Part shown: one piece after another, positions 17,119 to 25,631 of the stretch
How positions within the stretch are numbered: position 1 is the first letter of the stretch
Layout of the letters: the number at the start of each line of letters is the position of its first letter
The notes under the pieces: generated by a model
What the model saw: only the letters and a program-made list of their open reading frames with translations
What the model was told of the DNA's origin: nothing
The model's database searches: none
Source: Veillonella sp. T11011-6
GTDB lineage: Bacteria; Bacillota; Negativicutes; Veillonellales; Veillonellaceae
Assembly: GCF_002959755.1 (NCBI RefSeq)
Contig: NZ_PPCW01000005.1
Location: 243,501 to 307,500 of the forward strand
Direction of reading: 5' to 3'
Length of the DNA: 64,000 nt
Translations under genes and position numbers: made by a program

Positions 17119-17970
17119 ATGGCAGAATATAATGGCGTAACACTTGAGCCACTTATGGATGGTTCTCAAGACCGTGACTATCAAGTTGAACAATTTATTT
17201 TCTGGGGTGCAGGTCGTGCAGCGGCATTGGCATTATCCCCTAAATTCAGCAGTGTTGCTTTGTGCGCCAATGCAACGTATATGGTAACTCGCATTGCACA
17301 TCTTTACGAAGTAGAATTACAATCTGGTGCCGTAGTGGGGCTAGTTGGTGGTCTTAGCACAGCTGTAGGTACAGCGGCTATTTCTCTTCTTGTTCCTCTA
17401 AAAGCAGTTCGCGTTCCTGTAGCAGTTGGTTTAACATATGCTATCGGTAAAATTGCTCACATTTGGATCCAAGATGGTATGCCTTCTGATATCGAACGTT
17501 ATAAACCAATGGTTGCTGAATTCCTTGAAAGCGGTAAAGCTATTGCTGGTGACATCATCCGTGATGCAGGCGCTAGCATTCCTTTCACACAAGGCCAACG
17601 CGACGTTTGGGCTGGTATTGCTAATGAAACAGGTCTTGCTAAAGAAACTTTGAAACAAGTTTACGAAGAAAAAGTAACACCTGCTATCGATAAATGGAAT
17701 ACAGAAACTAAATATCAACTCCATGACAATGCAGCAGAAGTTGTGGCGAAAGTATCTGATGCAGCAAAAGATAAAATCGATGCTGCTAAAGAAAACATTG
17801 ATGTAGCTAAAGAATTAGCTAAAGGCGGCGTAGAAGTGGCTAAAGCTTCTGCACAAGCTGCAGTAGAAACTGCAAAAACTAAAGCTAATGATGCTGTAGA
17901 AACAGCAAAAGATGTTGCTGTAAACACTGTTAACACAGCAAAAGATAAAATTGGTGGTTTGCGCAAATAG
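17119..17970 (+). CDS. Membrane-associated protein with C-terminal amphipathic (LEA-like) repeats
   Basis: 283 residues, not assigned to a characterised family. Residues about 25-125 contain hydrophobic segments with glycine-rich turns (VVGLVGGLSTAVGTAAISLLVPLKAV and ALGLTYAIGKIAHIWIQ-like), resembling DUF697-type membrane domains. Residues about 195-280 are a Lys/Ala/Asp repeat of roughly 11 residues (AAKDKIDAAKENIDVAKE..., VETAKTKANDAVETAKD) with the pattern of LEA or apolipoprotein amphipathic helices. No signal peptide. AAAGGAG precedes the ATG. It is paired with a YkvA gene 19 bases downstream. A role in membrane stress protection is plausible but unproven. Confidence 0.78.
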   Translation: MAEYNGVTLEPLMDGSQDRDYQVEQFIFWGAGRAAALALSPKFSSVALCANATYMVTRIAHLYEVELQSGAVVGLVGGLSTAVGTAAISLLVPLKAVRVPVAVGLTYAIGKIAHIWIQDGMPSDIERYKPMVAEFLESGKAIAGDIIRDAGASIPFTQGQRDVWAGIANETGLAKETLKQVYEEKVTPAIDKWNTETKYQLHDNAAEVVAKVSDAAKDKIDAAKENIDVAKELAKGGVEVAKASAQAAVETAKTKANDAVETAKDVAVNTVNTAKDKIGGLRK

Positions 17971-17989
17971 GCGCTAAAGGATTATTACG

Positions 17990-18334
17990 ATGAATCCATT
18001 GAAAATTATTACATATGGTAAGTATTTTAACGAATCTAAATTCGTCGCTTTTTTAGGGCGATATGGTAAAAAGCTTGCCTTTGTACAACGAGCAGTGACC
18101 TTGTTCCTCTGCATGCGTGACAAGGACACTCCAAAATATGTAAAAGCAGTCATTGCTGGTGCCTTAGGGTATCTCGTGTTACCTATTGATATTGTGCCGG
18201 ATACAATTCCTGTATTAGGTTGGGTAGATGATGTAGCAGTGCTTGGTCTTGCCTTCAAGGTTGCCAATCGTTACATCAAAACTAGTCATCAAGAAGAGGC
18301 AAAAAAATACTTCCCATTTGGTGGCAGTAACTAG
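17990..18334 (+). CDS. YkvA family (DUF1232) membrane protein
   Basis: 114 residues with the DUF1232 signature in the second half: GALGYLVLPIDIVPDTIPVLGWVDDVAVLGLAF, a pair of hydrophobic segments around PIDIVPD and DD. The family is widespread in bacteria but has no firm function. It is the second gene of a two-gene unit with the amphipathic-repeat protein and is followed by a terminator. Confidence 0.85.
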   Translation: MNPLKIITYGKYFNESKFVAFLGRYGKKLAFVQRAVTLFLCMRDKDTPKYVKAVIAGALGYLVLPIDIVPDTIPVLGWVDDVAVLGLAFKVANRYIKTSHQEEAKKYFPFGGSN

Positions 18335-18346
18335 CTTTTAACCATT

Positions 18347-18386
18347 AAGGCAGTTTGATCCGTTGCGATTGAACTGCCTTTATTTA
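18347..18386 (+). terminator. Rho-independent terminator
   Basis: AAGGCAGTTTGATC pairs with GATTGAACTGCCTT (one bulge) and is followed by TATTTATTT. Confidence 0.7.
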
Positions 18387-18452
18387 TTTGACACGCTAAA
18401 GTAATAGATATACAATGAAGGTTGTATTCTATGAAAAAAGAAGGATAAATAT

Positions 18453-18872
18453 ATGCATATTGCTTCAGTAAATGTACGCTTTTACGAAACCGATATGATG
18501 GGTATTGCGCACCATAGTAATCATTTTAGATGGTTTGAAATGGCACGCATTGAATTCCTTCGTCAAATCGGTGTAACCTTGTGGGATATGATGAATGAGG
18601 ATATTGTATTTCCTATCATGAATGTATCCTGCAATTATAAAGAACCAGCAAATTTTGATGATGAACTTCACATTGAAACATATTTGGTTAAGATGACACG
18701 TGCTCAAATGATATTCCGTTATCGCATGCGCCGTGCCAGTGATGGTGCGCTCCTAGCTACGGGGGAGACCAAGAATGCATTTATGTCAAAATCAACAGGT
18801 AAAATTGTGCGATTAGACGATACTTTTTATCAGCCTATGTTAGCAGCTGTTGAGGAGATGCCTAATGAGTAA
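18453..18872 (+). CDS. Acyl-CoA thioesterase, 4-hydroxybenzoyl-CoA thioesterase/YbgC type
   Basis: 139-residue hot-dog-fold protein. The N-terminal motif VRFYETDMMGIAHHSNHFRWFEMARIEFL corresponds to the YbgC/4HBT active-site loop, with the catalytic Asp in ETD and the conserved HxNxxRxFE. These enzymes hydrolyse short acyl-CoA or acyl-ACP thioesters; in YbgC relatives they are tied to envelope processes. Its stop overlaps the murI start by 8 bases, so it leads the thioesterase-murI-membrane protein-ligase operon. Confidence 0.87.
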   Translation: MHIASVNVRFYETDMMGIAHHSNHFRWFEMARIEFLRQIGVTLWDMMNEDIVFPIMNVSCNYKEPANFDDELHIETYLVKMTRAQMIFRYRMRRASDGALLATGETKNAFMSKSTGKIVRLDDTFYQPMLAAVEEMPNE

Positions 18873-19668
18873 TGTACAACAATTGCCTATCGGCGTGTTT
18901 GACTCCGGTGTAGGCGGGCTATCTGTTTTAAAGGTCTTACAAGAACAATTCCCTAACGAAGACTTCATCTATATTGGGGATAATGCGAATAACCCTGTGG
19001 GGAATCGTAGTGATGATGAAATTACTTATTTAGCTTGTCATATTGCAGAGGCTCTTGAAAAACAGCCTGTAAAATTGATGGTTATTGCTTGTAATACGTT
19101 TACTGTTGTAGCCCTTGATGCGGTACGTGAACGGGTGTCTGTACCCGTTATTGGCGTATCACAAGGCGTAAAAACAGCGATTAGTGAAAGCAAAAGCAAG
19201 ACAATTGGTATCATGGCGACGGCAGCAACTGTGAATAGTCATATTCATAAACATGTAGCCCTTGAAGTTGATCATGAAGTGCTTGTTTGGGAACAACCTT
19301 GTCCTGAATTGGCAGGACTCATTGAGCAAGGTCATTTAGATGACAATTTTGTACGCGATGTATGTACTGAATATCTAGAGCCTTTATTGTCCCGAGAAAT
19401 TGAGGTTGTAGTTTTGGGCTGTACTCATTTCCCATTTGTACAACCTTTGCTAGAGGAACTAACGTCAGGGCGCATTCAATTCATTGACCCTGCTTTTGAA
19501 ACGAGTGAACTTGTTCGCCGTAGATTAGAGGGTAAAGACTTGTTTAACCCTCAAAAAACGGCGGGGACTGTGTCATTGTATTTTACAAAGGATATTGAGC
19601 TTGGTGATACGCTGAGTGCCTCTTTCCTTGATACAAGTCGTCGCAGCATTGAACATATTACATTATAA
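18865..19668 (+). CDS. murI: Glutamate racemase
   Basis: 267-residue cofactor-independent racemase providing D-glutamate for peptidoglycan. The two catalytic cysteines are visible: Cys76 in VIACNTFT and Cys186 in VLGCTHFP; the N-terminus IGVFDSGVGGLSVL is diagnostic. The ATG at 18865 follows GAGGAG 7 bases away and overlaps the thioesterase end. One departure: the loop usually reading PYGxRS is NPVGNRS (residues 43-49), so the usual Tyr is Val. Confidence 0.95.
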   Translation: MSNVQQLPIGVFDSGVGGLSVLKVLQEQFPNEDFIYIGDNANNPVGNRSDDEITYLACHIAEALEKQPVKLMVIACNTFTVVALDAVRERVSVPVIGVSQGVKTAISESKSKTIGIMATAATVNSHIHKHVALEVDHEVLVWEQPCPELAGLIEQGHLDDNFVRDVCTEYLEPLLSREIEVVVLGCTHFPFVQPLLEELTSGRIQFIDPAFETSELVRRRLEGKDLFNPQKTAGTVSLYFTKDIELGDTLSASFLDTSRRSIEHITL

Positions 19669-19680
19669 AGGAGATGCCCT

Positions 19681-20220
19681 ATGTGGTTTTATAACATCCT
19701 AAGTGTAGTAATAGCTATTATTGTAGCTATTGCAGCTTTGTATTTATTATTCCGTTTGTTCGTATTGAAACAAGGTAATGAAAAGGTTATTTTATTGCCA
19801 AAACGTGCGACAAACTTCCAAGTATCTGATCGTAATTTTGAATCTATTACCTTGTTCTGTGATATTCCATTTGTGAACAAAGGACGTCAACTTGGTACAA
19901 TTATGGACTTATTCCCACGTCCATTGTTGCCAGAGGAACATTTTGATGCTGTGAAAGTCAATGCATGGGCTATGGACATTAATCGTCCTCGTCATGATGG
20001 CTATTTTGAGGCTGTTATTATCAAACCTCGTAAAGGCGGTACTATTCGTGTATTCGTTACCTTAACAGGTAAAAATGGCAATATTCGTGAAGATATTAAG
20101 GGCTTCCCTTATATGGACATCGATATTTACTACCAAATCGTAGGTCGTACAGATTATCATATCGATAAACAACGTATTCGTTTGACTGCTGAAGAAGTTC
20201 AAGCAGCATTGGTTCAATAA
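19681..20220 (+). CDS. Single-pass membrane protein of unknown function
   Basis: 179 residues: one N-terminal transmembrane helix (residues about 5-29, ILSVVIAIIVAIAALYLLFRLFVL), then a soluble domain of about 150 residues rich in beta-strand pattern, with ESITLFCDIPFVNKGRQLGTIMDLFPRPLLPEE and several Arg/Lys-rich strands. No family recognised. AAGGAG precedes the ATG, 12 bases after murI's stop, and the CofE-like ligase starts 12 bases after its own stop, so all three should be co-translated. Topology (soluble domain cytoplasmic or periplasmic) is not certain. Confidence 0.8.
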   Translation: MWFYNILSVVIAIIVAIAALYLLFRLFVLKQGNEKVILLPKRATNFQVSDRNFESITLFCDIPFVNKGRQLGTIMDLFPRPLLPEEHFDAVKVNAWAMDINRPRHDGYFEAVIIKPRKGGTIRVFVTLTGKNGNIREDIKGFPYMDIDIYYQIVGRTDYHIDKQRIRLTAEEVQAALVQ

Positions 20221-20232
20221 GGAGGCATAACA

Positions 20233-20883
20233 ATGGCAGAATTAGAGTTAGTATGTGTGCCAACACGTATTCTTACAGATAATGATGACATCGTGGATGC
20301 TATCGTTGAATTTGGCGGTCATAATATTGGACCTGAAGATATCGTATGTGTAGCTGAATCTGTAGTAGCTATTACACAAGGTCGTTTTACACGTCCTGAA
20401 GAGCTAAATGTTTGTTGGCAAGCGCGTTTAATTAATCGTTTTATCCATCCAGATGGTTCTATGGCGTCCATTTATGGCATGCAATCCGCTATGAATTTGG
20501 ATGGTAAATGGAAAGTATTAGGTGCCTTCATTTTAGGTGCTATTGCTAAGATTTTCCGCAAACCAGGTGTATTCTACGCAATTGCTCGTGCAGCATCTTT
20601 AACAGATGATGTAACTGGTACAATGCCTCCATTTGACAAGCACATCGTATTTGGTCCAAAGGATCCAGATAAAGTAGCTGAGAAAATCGTATCTCGCACA
20701 GGCTGTTATGGCGCTGTTGTAGCTGACGTTAATGATTTGAAACGTTCCGCTGTGTTAGGTACAAGCCGTGGCATTGACGGTAATAAAATTGCACAATTGT
20801 TGATTGACAATCCATTTGGTAATGATAGCCAAATGACTCCGATTGTTATCATTAAAAATTACGCATCTGTATCTGGTAAATAA
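20233..20883 (+). CDS. CofE-like (coenzyme F420-0:L-glutamate ligase family) protein
   Basis: 216-residue protein resembling the F420-0:gamma-glutamyl ligase fold: GPEDIVCVAESVVAITQGRF near residue 45, and DDVTGTMPPFDKHIVFGPKDPD and YGAVVADVNDL in the second half, which correspond to GTP/metal-binding parts of CofE. True CofE adds gamma-linked glutamates to F420, but nothing else here suggests F420 synthesis and this lineage is not known to make it. The gene sits in a murI operon with a membrane-anchored partner, so ligation of (D- or L-)glutamate onto some envelope or cofactor substrate is a reasonable guess only. Confidence 0.75.
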   Translation: MAELELVCVPTRILTDNDDIVDAIVEFGGHNIGPEDIVCVAESVVAITQGRFTRPEELNVCWQARLINRFIHPDGSMASIYGMQSAMNLDGKWKVLGAFILGAIAKIFRKPGVFYAIARAASLTDDVTGTMPPFDKHIVFGPKDPDKVAEKIVSRTGCYGAVVADVNDLKRSAVLGTSRGIDGNKIAQLLIDNPFGNDSQMTPIVIIKNYASVSGK

Positions 20884-20888
20884 CAGAA

Positions 20889-20928
20889 GGCTGTACTCAT
20901 CATATAGAGATGGGTACAGCTTTTTTTA
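20889..20928 (+). terminator. Rho-independent terminator
   Basis: The stem GCTGTACTCATC/GATGGGTACAGC (one G-U) is followed by seven T residues, just after the CofE-like gene. Confidence 0.85.
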
Positions 20929-20946
20929 TACTAATTAGGAGGTCGT

Positions 20947-22656
20947 ATGTTATTAGGTTTAGACGTAGGTGGTACTTTTACAGATGCGGTCATCATCGAT
21001 GGCCATCGTGTTGTAGCATCTGCTAAAAGGCGGACTACCAAAGATAATTTAATGCAAGGCATAGGCGAGGCCCTTGATGCAATTCTCCAACATTGTGATA
21101 CTTTAAATATTGATCAAGTTACGCTGTCTACTACTGTGGTAACAAATACCATCGTGGAAGAGAAAGAACAAGTGGTAGACCTGTTTGTAGTAACGGGACC
21201 TGGCCGAAATGTGGACGATATATTCCCTGTAAATCCTATCTATCTTCAAGGTTATACTGATCATAGAGGTATTGTGGTGGAACGTACACCTACAAATGCA
21301 GTTCGGCATATAGCCGAAATGGTACAATCTCGCAGTGGCACAGATTTGGCTGCTGTATCTGCTAAATTTGGGGTACGGAATCCTCAAGAAGAATTATCTA
21401 TAACAGAAGCATTGAAAGATAGATATAATACTATCTCTAATGGCAGCTTATTAAGCGGCTCTTTGAATTTTCCACGTCGCACTATTAGCGCATATTTTAA
21501 TAGCGCTGTAACACCGGTATTTACAGTATTTAAGAAGAATGTAGAAGATGCGTTAAGCGTGCGAAACATTAAAGCTCCACTTCATATATTAAAGGCTGAT
21601 GGAGGTTCTTTGCCTATGGAACATATGGTGAGTAGACCAGTAGAGACCGCTTTTACAGGACCTGCAGCAACCGTACTGGGCTTATCTGCTCTTGGAGCTA
21701 TTGGAAATGAACATACAGTTGCTTTAGATATTGGCGGTACCACTACAGATATTTCTTTGTGGAAACAAGGCAGACCGTTGATGACTAAAAGTGGTGTATC
21801 TATTCGTGAATACCCAAGTGCGGTACGCTCTTTTGCCGTTACCTCTGTTGGTGTTGGCGGTGAATCTGTGGTTCGCATTGTAGATGGTGAAATTACTGTC
21901 GGACCTGAACGGGTGGGCCCATCGGTAGCTTTAGGAGGTGTAGAACCTACATTAGGGGATGCTCTCATCGTACTAGGGTATGCGAGCTATGGTGAGGTTG
22001 AATTAGCTGAACGAGCTATGGAGGTGTTGGCTAGTAGACTAACTGCTAGTGAAAAAGGAGATGCAGTTCAGACTCAACAACAATTAGCAGGTTCTGTAAC
22101 TGCGTCTGACGTTGCTCGATTAATCGTAAATAAGGCATTACAAACGATTCAGCATGGCATAGATGAGGTGGTAAGGGCAGAAAATAAACGACCTATCTAT
22201 GTAGTAGCGGATATTGTGAATCCCGATGTATTTGTGCCTGCTCAAATCGTGGTAGTAGGTGGAACGGCGCCAAGCCTTGGACCTAGCATAGGTAAATATA
22301 TGGATTTACCGATTACCATACCAGAAAATGCGGCGGTGGCGAATGCTATTGGAGCAGCATTAGCACTATCGACCATTGAACTCACTGTTCATGTCGATAC
22401 AAAACGACGCTTACTCGTCATTCCTGAACTAGGGATTAAACAACAAACCTGTACGTTGAAGCGAGTAGAACAAGTGGTGGAACGAGCTAAAGAGGCCCTC
22501 AGTGAAGAAGCATTGCGTTTAGGTCTTGGTAAGGACCAAGATATAGAGGTTATTAGTATGGAAGATTTCCCTGTTGTTGAGGGCTGGCAATCGATGGAAC
22601 GATTAATCACTGTAAAAGTACAATTAGTAGCGGGGGTGAAACAGTATGTGGAATAA
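20947..22656 (+). CDS. Hydantoinase/oxoprolinase A-like ATP-dependent enzyme
   Basis: 569-residue protein of the hydantoinase/oxoprolinase (HyuA) family with an actin/ASKHA-type fold. It has the N-terminal phosphate motif LGLDVGGTFTDAVII and a second ATP-site motif HTVALDIGGTTTDISLW (about residue 257). HyuA-type subunits normally act with a HyuB partner to open hydantoin or 5-oxoproline rings using ATP; no HyuB gene is nearby. AGGAGG precedes the ATG. Its last 11 bases overlap the next gene, a histone-deacetylase-like amidohydrolase, so the two proteins are probably made in proportion and may act in one pathway. Substrate unknown. Confidence 0.85.
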   Translation: MLLGLDVGGTFTDAVIIDGHRVVASAKRRTTKDNLMQGIGEALDAILQHCDTLNIDQVTLSTTVVTNTIVEEKEQVVDLFVVTGPGRNVDDIFPVNPIYLQGYTDHRGIVVERTPTNAVRHIAEMVQSRSGTDLAAVSAKFGVRNPQEELSITEALKDRYNTISNGSLLSGSLNFPRRTISAYFNSAVTPVFTVFKKNVEDALSVRNIKAPLHILKADGGSLPMEHMVSRPVETAFTGPAATVLGLSALGAIGNEHTVALDIGGTTTDISLWKQGRPLMTKSGVSIREYPSAVRSFAVTSVGVGGESVVRIVDGEITVGPERVGPSVALGGVEPTLGDALIVLGYASYGEVELAERAMEVLASRLTASEKGDAVQTQQQLAGSVTASDVARLIVNKALQTIQHGIDEVVRAENKRPIYVVADIVNPDVFVPAQIVVVGGTAPSLGPSIGKYMDLPITIPENAAVANAIGAALALSTIELTVHVDTKRRLLVIPELGIKQQTCTLKRVEQVVERAKEALSEEALRLGLGKDQDIEVISMEDFPVVEGWQSMERLITVKVQLVAGVKQYVE

Positions 22657-24058
22657 AGGCTTATCCTATCGTGAGCGTCATGGTCTTATTAGTACCCATA
22701 AAAATGTATGTAATAAGTTAAATACTGACAAAAATACATCAAATCATAGTTTAGGTCTTGTATTTTTCCCTGCTTTCGACTGGAAGATTTCTGAAACCCA
22801 TCCAGAACGACAAGAGCGATTGCTGTATACGCGTGATCAAATCGTTGAGGAAGGCTTATTAGATATACCCAATATTGTGGAATATAATCCTATCGTGGCC
22901 GATTGGGATACCATAGAGCGCGTTCATGTGGGCGCTCCTGACTTAGAGTCCTGGGTAACGGAAGCACATCGTGTATCTGCAGGTGGTGCTATTGCCGCTG
23001 CTGATGCGGTTATGCGTGGTGAAGTAAATCGCGCTTTTGCCTTAGTAAGACCGCCAGGGCATCATGCGATGGCCATGGTTCATGGTATACGTGGTTTCTG
23101 TACCATTAACATTGAAGCTGTCATGATTCAACATATGCGTCAAACCTATGGTATTAAACGGGTTGCTGTGGTGGATACAGACGTACATCATGGTGATGGC
23201 TCTCAAGATGTGTTCTACCATGATCCAGATACACTATACATTAGTTTCCACCAAGATGGACGGACCTTATATCCTGGCACAGGCTTTATGGATGAATTCG
23301 GTGGTCCACAGGCTATCGGTGGAAATATAGATATTCCATTGCCACCAGGCACTGGTGACGAAGGCTTGATGAAGGTTATGCGTGAGTTAGTATTGCCAAT
23401 CCTAGAAGAATTCAATCCAGACATAGTTATTAATTCTGCAGGGCAAGATAATCACTTTAGCGATCCATTGGCTAATATGCAGGTAACTGCAAAAGGCTAT
23501 GCTGAGCTTGTAGATTTATTGCAAGCAGATATAGCTGTCTTAGAAGGTGGTTACTCTGTACAAGAAGCATTGCCATATGTAAATACTGGTATCATTTTAT
23601 CTATGGCAGGCCTTGATTACAGTAAGGTCGTCGAACCTGCCTTTGATCCTGTTAAATATAAGCAAAGCCAAAATGTAACCGCTTATATTGATGACCTTAT
23701 CGCTAAGTGGAAGGTGCAATGGGCTAATCGTCATAAGATGGCCGAAGAGGAACGCACCGGTGTGAGCGATATATGGTCGAACCGCTACAATGTGTACTAT
23801 GATGAAACAGGTGTACAAGAGGAACGCCTTGAAAAGGTGCGCATGTACGAAAATAAAGTTGGATGGCATAGCGTGCTTTCACGGGGACAATATGGACCTT
23901 ATGGGCCACAAAGTGTATATGCTATGTTCATTCCTTGGCAAGCGGACGAATTGACTCGGCAAGATGCGATTGCAGAGGCTAAACGAGCTAAAGCAGAAGG
24001 CGGTGCTAGTCGTTATGTTGTGGTAGATCCACTTGGTGATGGACAATACGAGGTATAG
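22646..24058 (+). CDS. Histone deacetylase-like (acetylpolyamine amidohydrolase family) zinc enzyme
   Basis: 470-residue member of the arginase/deacetylase superfamily. Visible active-site motifs: HPERQERL, RPPGHHAM (general base His pair), VDTDVHHGDGSQDVFY (zinc Asp and His) and INSAGQDNHFSDPLAN (third zinc Asp), then VLEGGYS. Bacterial members deacetylate polyamines or acetoin-related and other small substrates. The first 35 residues precede the catalytic domain and the last 110 (from about residue 355) form an additional charged region not needed for the fold. Starts inside the hydantoinase-like gene. Not a histone enzyme in this context; substrate unknown. Confidence 0.87.
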   Translation: MWNKGLSYRERHGLISTHKNVCNKLNTDKNTSNHSLGLVFFPAFDWKISETHPERQERLLYTRDQIVEEGLLDIPNIVEYNPIVADWDTIERVHVGAPDLESWVTEAHRVSAGGAIAAADAVMRGEVNRAFALVRPPGHHAMAMVHGIRGFCTINIEAVMIQHMRQTYGIKRVAVVDTDVHHGDGSQDVFYHDPDTLYISFHQDGRTLYPGTGFMDEFGGPQAIGGNIDIPLPPGTGDEGLMKVMRELVLPILEEFNPDIVINSAGQDNHFSDPLANMQVTAKGYAELVDLLQADIAVLEGGYSVQEALPYVNTGIILSMAGLDYSKVVEPAFDPVKYKQSQNVTAYIDDLIAKWKVQWANRHKMAEEERTGVSDIWSNRYNVYYDETGVQEERLEKVRMYENKVGWHSVLSRGQYGPYGPQSVYAMFIPWQADELTRQDAIAEAKRAKAEGGASRYVVVDPLGDGQYEV

Positions 24059-24156
24059 TGGTAGATTCTCAAACTTGTGACTCTTGGTAATGGACCATAC
24101 TGTGTTAGAATTGGTAACTATAATCTGATTCGTAGTGATAAAAAATAGTTAAATTG

Positions 24157-24203
24157 TGATATAATAAGAAAAGATAACGCCCCTTTGTGTAAGGGGCGTT
24201 CTA
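24157..24203 (+). promoter_or_regulatory. rph promoter (extended -10) and leader hairpin
   Basis: TGATATAAT (24157-24165) is an extended -10. Shortly downstream, AACGCCCCTT pairs with AAGGGGCGTT (about 24176-24200), placing a strong hairpin in the leader or acting as a terminator for the upstream genes. Confidence 0.55.
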
Positions 24204-24232
24204 ATGTTTAGATTTAGAATGGTGAGGTTCCT

Positions 24233-24988
24233 ATGCGCAGCGATAATAGAACAGCAGGTCAATTGCGACCTATTAAAATAACACGGAATTTTACAGAGTA
24301 TGCAGAAGGTTCTGTACTCATTGAGTGCGGCAAGACTAAGGTTATCTGTACTGCCACTGTTGAGGATTCTGTACCACGCTGGCTCAAAGGTTCCGGCCGA
24401 GGTTGGGTAACAGCAGAATACTCCTTGTTGCCACGTTCTACGCAAACTCGCGTAAGCCGTGAGGCTGCAAAGGGTAAACAAACGGGCCGCACTGTAGAAA
24501 TTCAACGCCTTATCGGTCGTGCATTACGTGCTGTTGTAGACCTTGAAGCGTTAGGTGAACGTTCTATTACGATCGATTGCGATGTAATTCAAGCCGATGG
24601 CGGTACGCGTACAGCATCTATTACAGGTGCTTTTGTAGCCCTCGTTGATGCGGTGGACTTCACTTTTGGTGGAGCTGGCAAATTCCCGATTACTGATTTC
24701 TGTGCAGCTATTTCCGTCGGCATTGGCCCAGACGGTCCTATTACAGATCTTTGCTACGAAGAGGATAGTGCTGCCATCGTAGATATGAATGTGGTACGCA
24801 CAGGCTCTGGCAATATGGTGGAAGTACAAGGTACAGGCGAACATGGTACGTTCAATCGTGATGAGCTTAATGCATTACTTGACTTAGCAGAGGCTGCTAC
24901 AGATGAGCTCATGGCAAAACAACGTGAAGTACTTGGCACAACAGCAGATAAAGTAGGTAAGGTATATCCTACAGCTCCGGAGGTATAA
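24233..24988 (+). CDS. rph: Ribonuclease PH
   Basis: 251-residue phosphorolytic 3'-5' exoribonuclease that trims tRNA 3' ends. It matches the family from start to end: [87 protein letters not shown] and a VEVQGTGE segment. The stop is one base before the rdgB ATG, a gene order (rph-rdgB-phosphoesterase) common in Firmicutes. Confidence 0.97.
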   Translation: MRSDNRTAGQLRPIKITRNFTEYAEGSVLIECGKTKVICTATVEDSVPRWLKGSGRGWVTAEYSLLPRSTQTRVSREAAKGKQTGRTVEIQRLIGRALRAVVDLEALGERSITIDCDVIQADGGTRTASITGAFVALVDAVDFTFGGAGKFPITDFCAAISVGIGPDGPITDLCYEEDSAAIVDMNVVRTGSGNMVEVQGTGEHGTFNRDELNALLDLAEAATDELMAKQREVLGTTADKVGKVYPTAPEV

Positions 24989-24989
24989 G

Positions 24990-25565
24990 ATGGAACAAAT
25001 CGTATTAGCTACAGGTAATAAAGGAAAAATTCGTGAGTTTTCCGAGGCTTTTTCCCATTTATCTATCGACTGTGTACCTGTAAAAGAGGTCATTACCGTT
25101 GAGGAACCAGAGGAAACAGGTACAACCTTTATGGAGAACGCCCTTTTAAAGGCTCGCTACTACGCGAAGGCTACCAATCGTCCATGCCTTGCGGACGACT
25201 CTGGCATCACCGTAGATGCTCTCAATGGTGCTCCAGGCGTATATTCTGCGCGTTATGCAGGTCATCATGGTGATGATCAAGCTAATAATGAAAAATTAAT
25301 TCGCGAATTGCAAGGTAAAAGCGACCGCACAGGTCATTATGTATGCGCCTTAGCTCTCGTATATCCTGATGGCCGTGAAGTGACGGCTGAAGGCTATTGT
25401 GATGGACTTGTTCAAGATGAGCCAAAAGGGGACAATGGTTTTGGTTATGATCCATACTTCTATGTGCCTGAATTTGAAAAGACAATGGCAGAACTTAGCA
25501 TTGAAGAAAAGGAAACCATTAGCCATCGTGGCCGTGCTTTACGCAAATTAATTAACAAGCTTTAA
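24990..25565 (+). CDS. rdgB: XTP/dITP diphosphatase (RdgB/HAM1)
   Basis: 191-residue house-cleaning pyrophosphatase that hydrolyses dITP, XTP and similar non-canonical purine nucleotides. Key motifs: ATGNKGKIREF (substrate/phosphate loop), FMENALLKARYYA, LADDSGITVDALNGAPGVYSARYAG (metal and base recognition), GDNGFGYDPYF and SHRGRALR. It starts one base after rph and shares its GGAGG, so it is translationally coupled. Confidence 0.97.
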   Translation: MEQIVLATGNKGKIREFSEAFSHLSIDCVPVKEVITVEEPEETGTTFMENALLKARYYAKATNRPCLADDSGITVDALNGAPGVYSARYAGHHGDDQANNEKLIRELQGKSDRTGHYVCALALVYPDGREVTAEGYCDGLVQDEPKGDNGFGYDPYFYVPEFEKTMAELSIEEKETISHRGRALRKLINKL

Positions 25566-25572
25566 TATTTTC

Positions 25573-25591
25573 GAACTATATGGTATAGTTC
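25573..25591. other. Perfect palindrome before the phosphodiesterase gene
   Basis: GAACTATA and TATAGTTC surround TGG, 7 bases after rdgB's stop. With no T tract following, an operator is as likely as a hairpin. A TATAAT-like -10 lies at about 25605. Confidence 0.4.
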
Positions 25592-25631
25592 ATATAAATA
25601 TGTAATATAATAGTATTAGAGAACTTATAAA

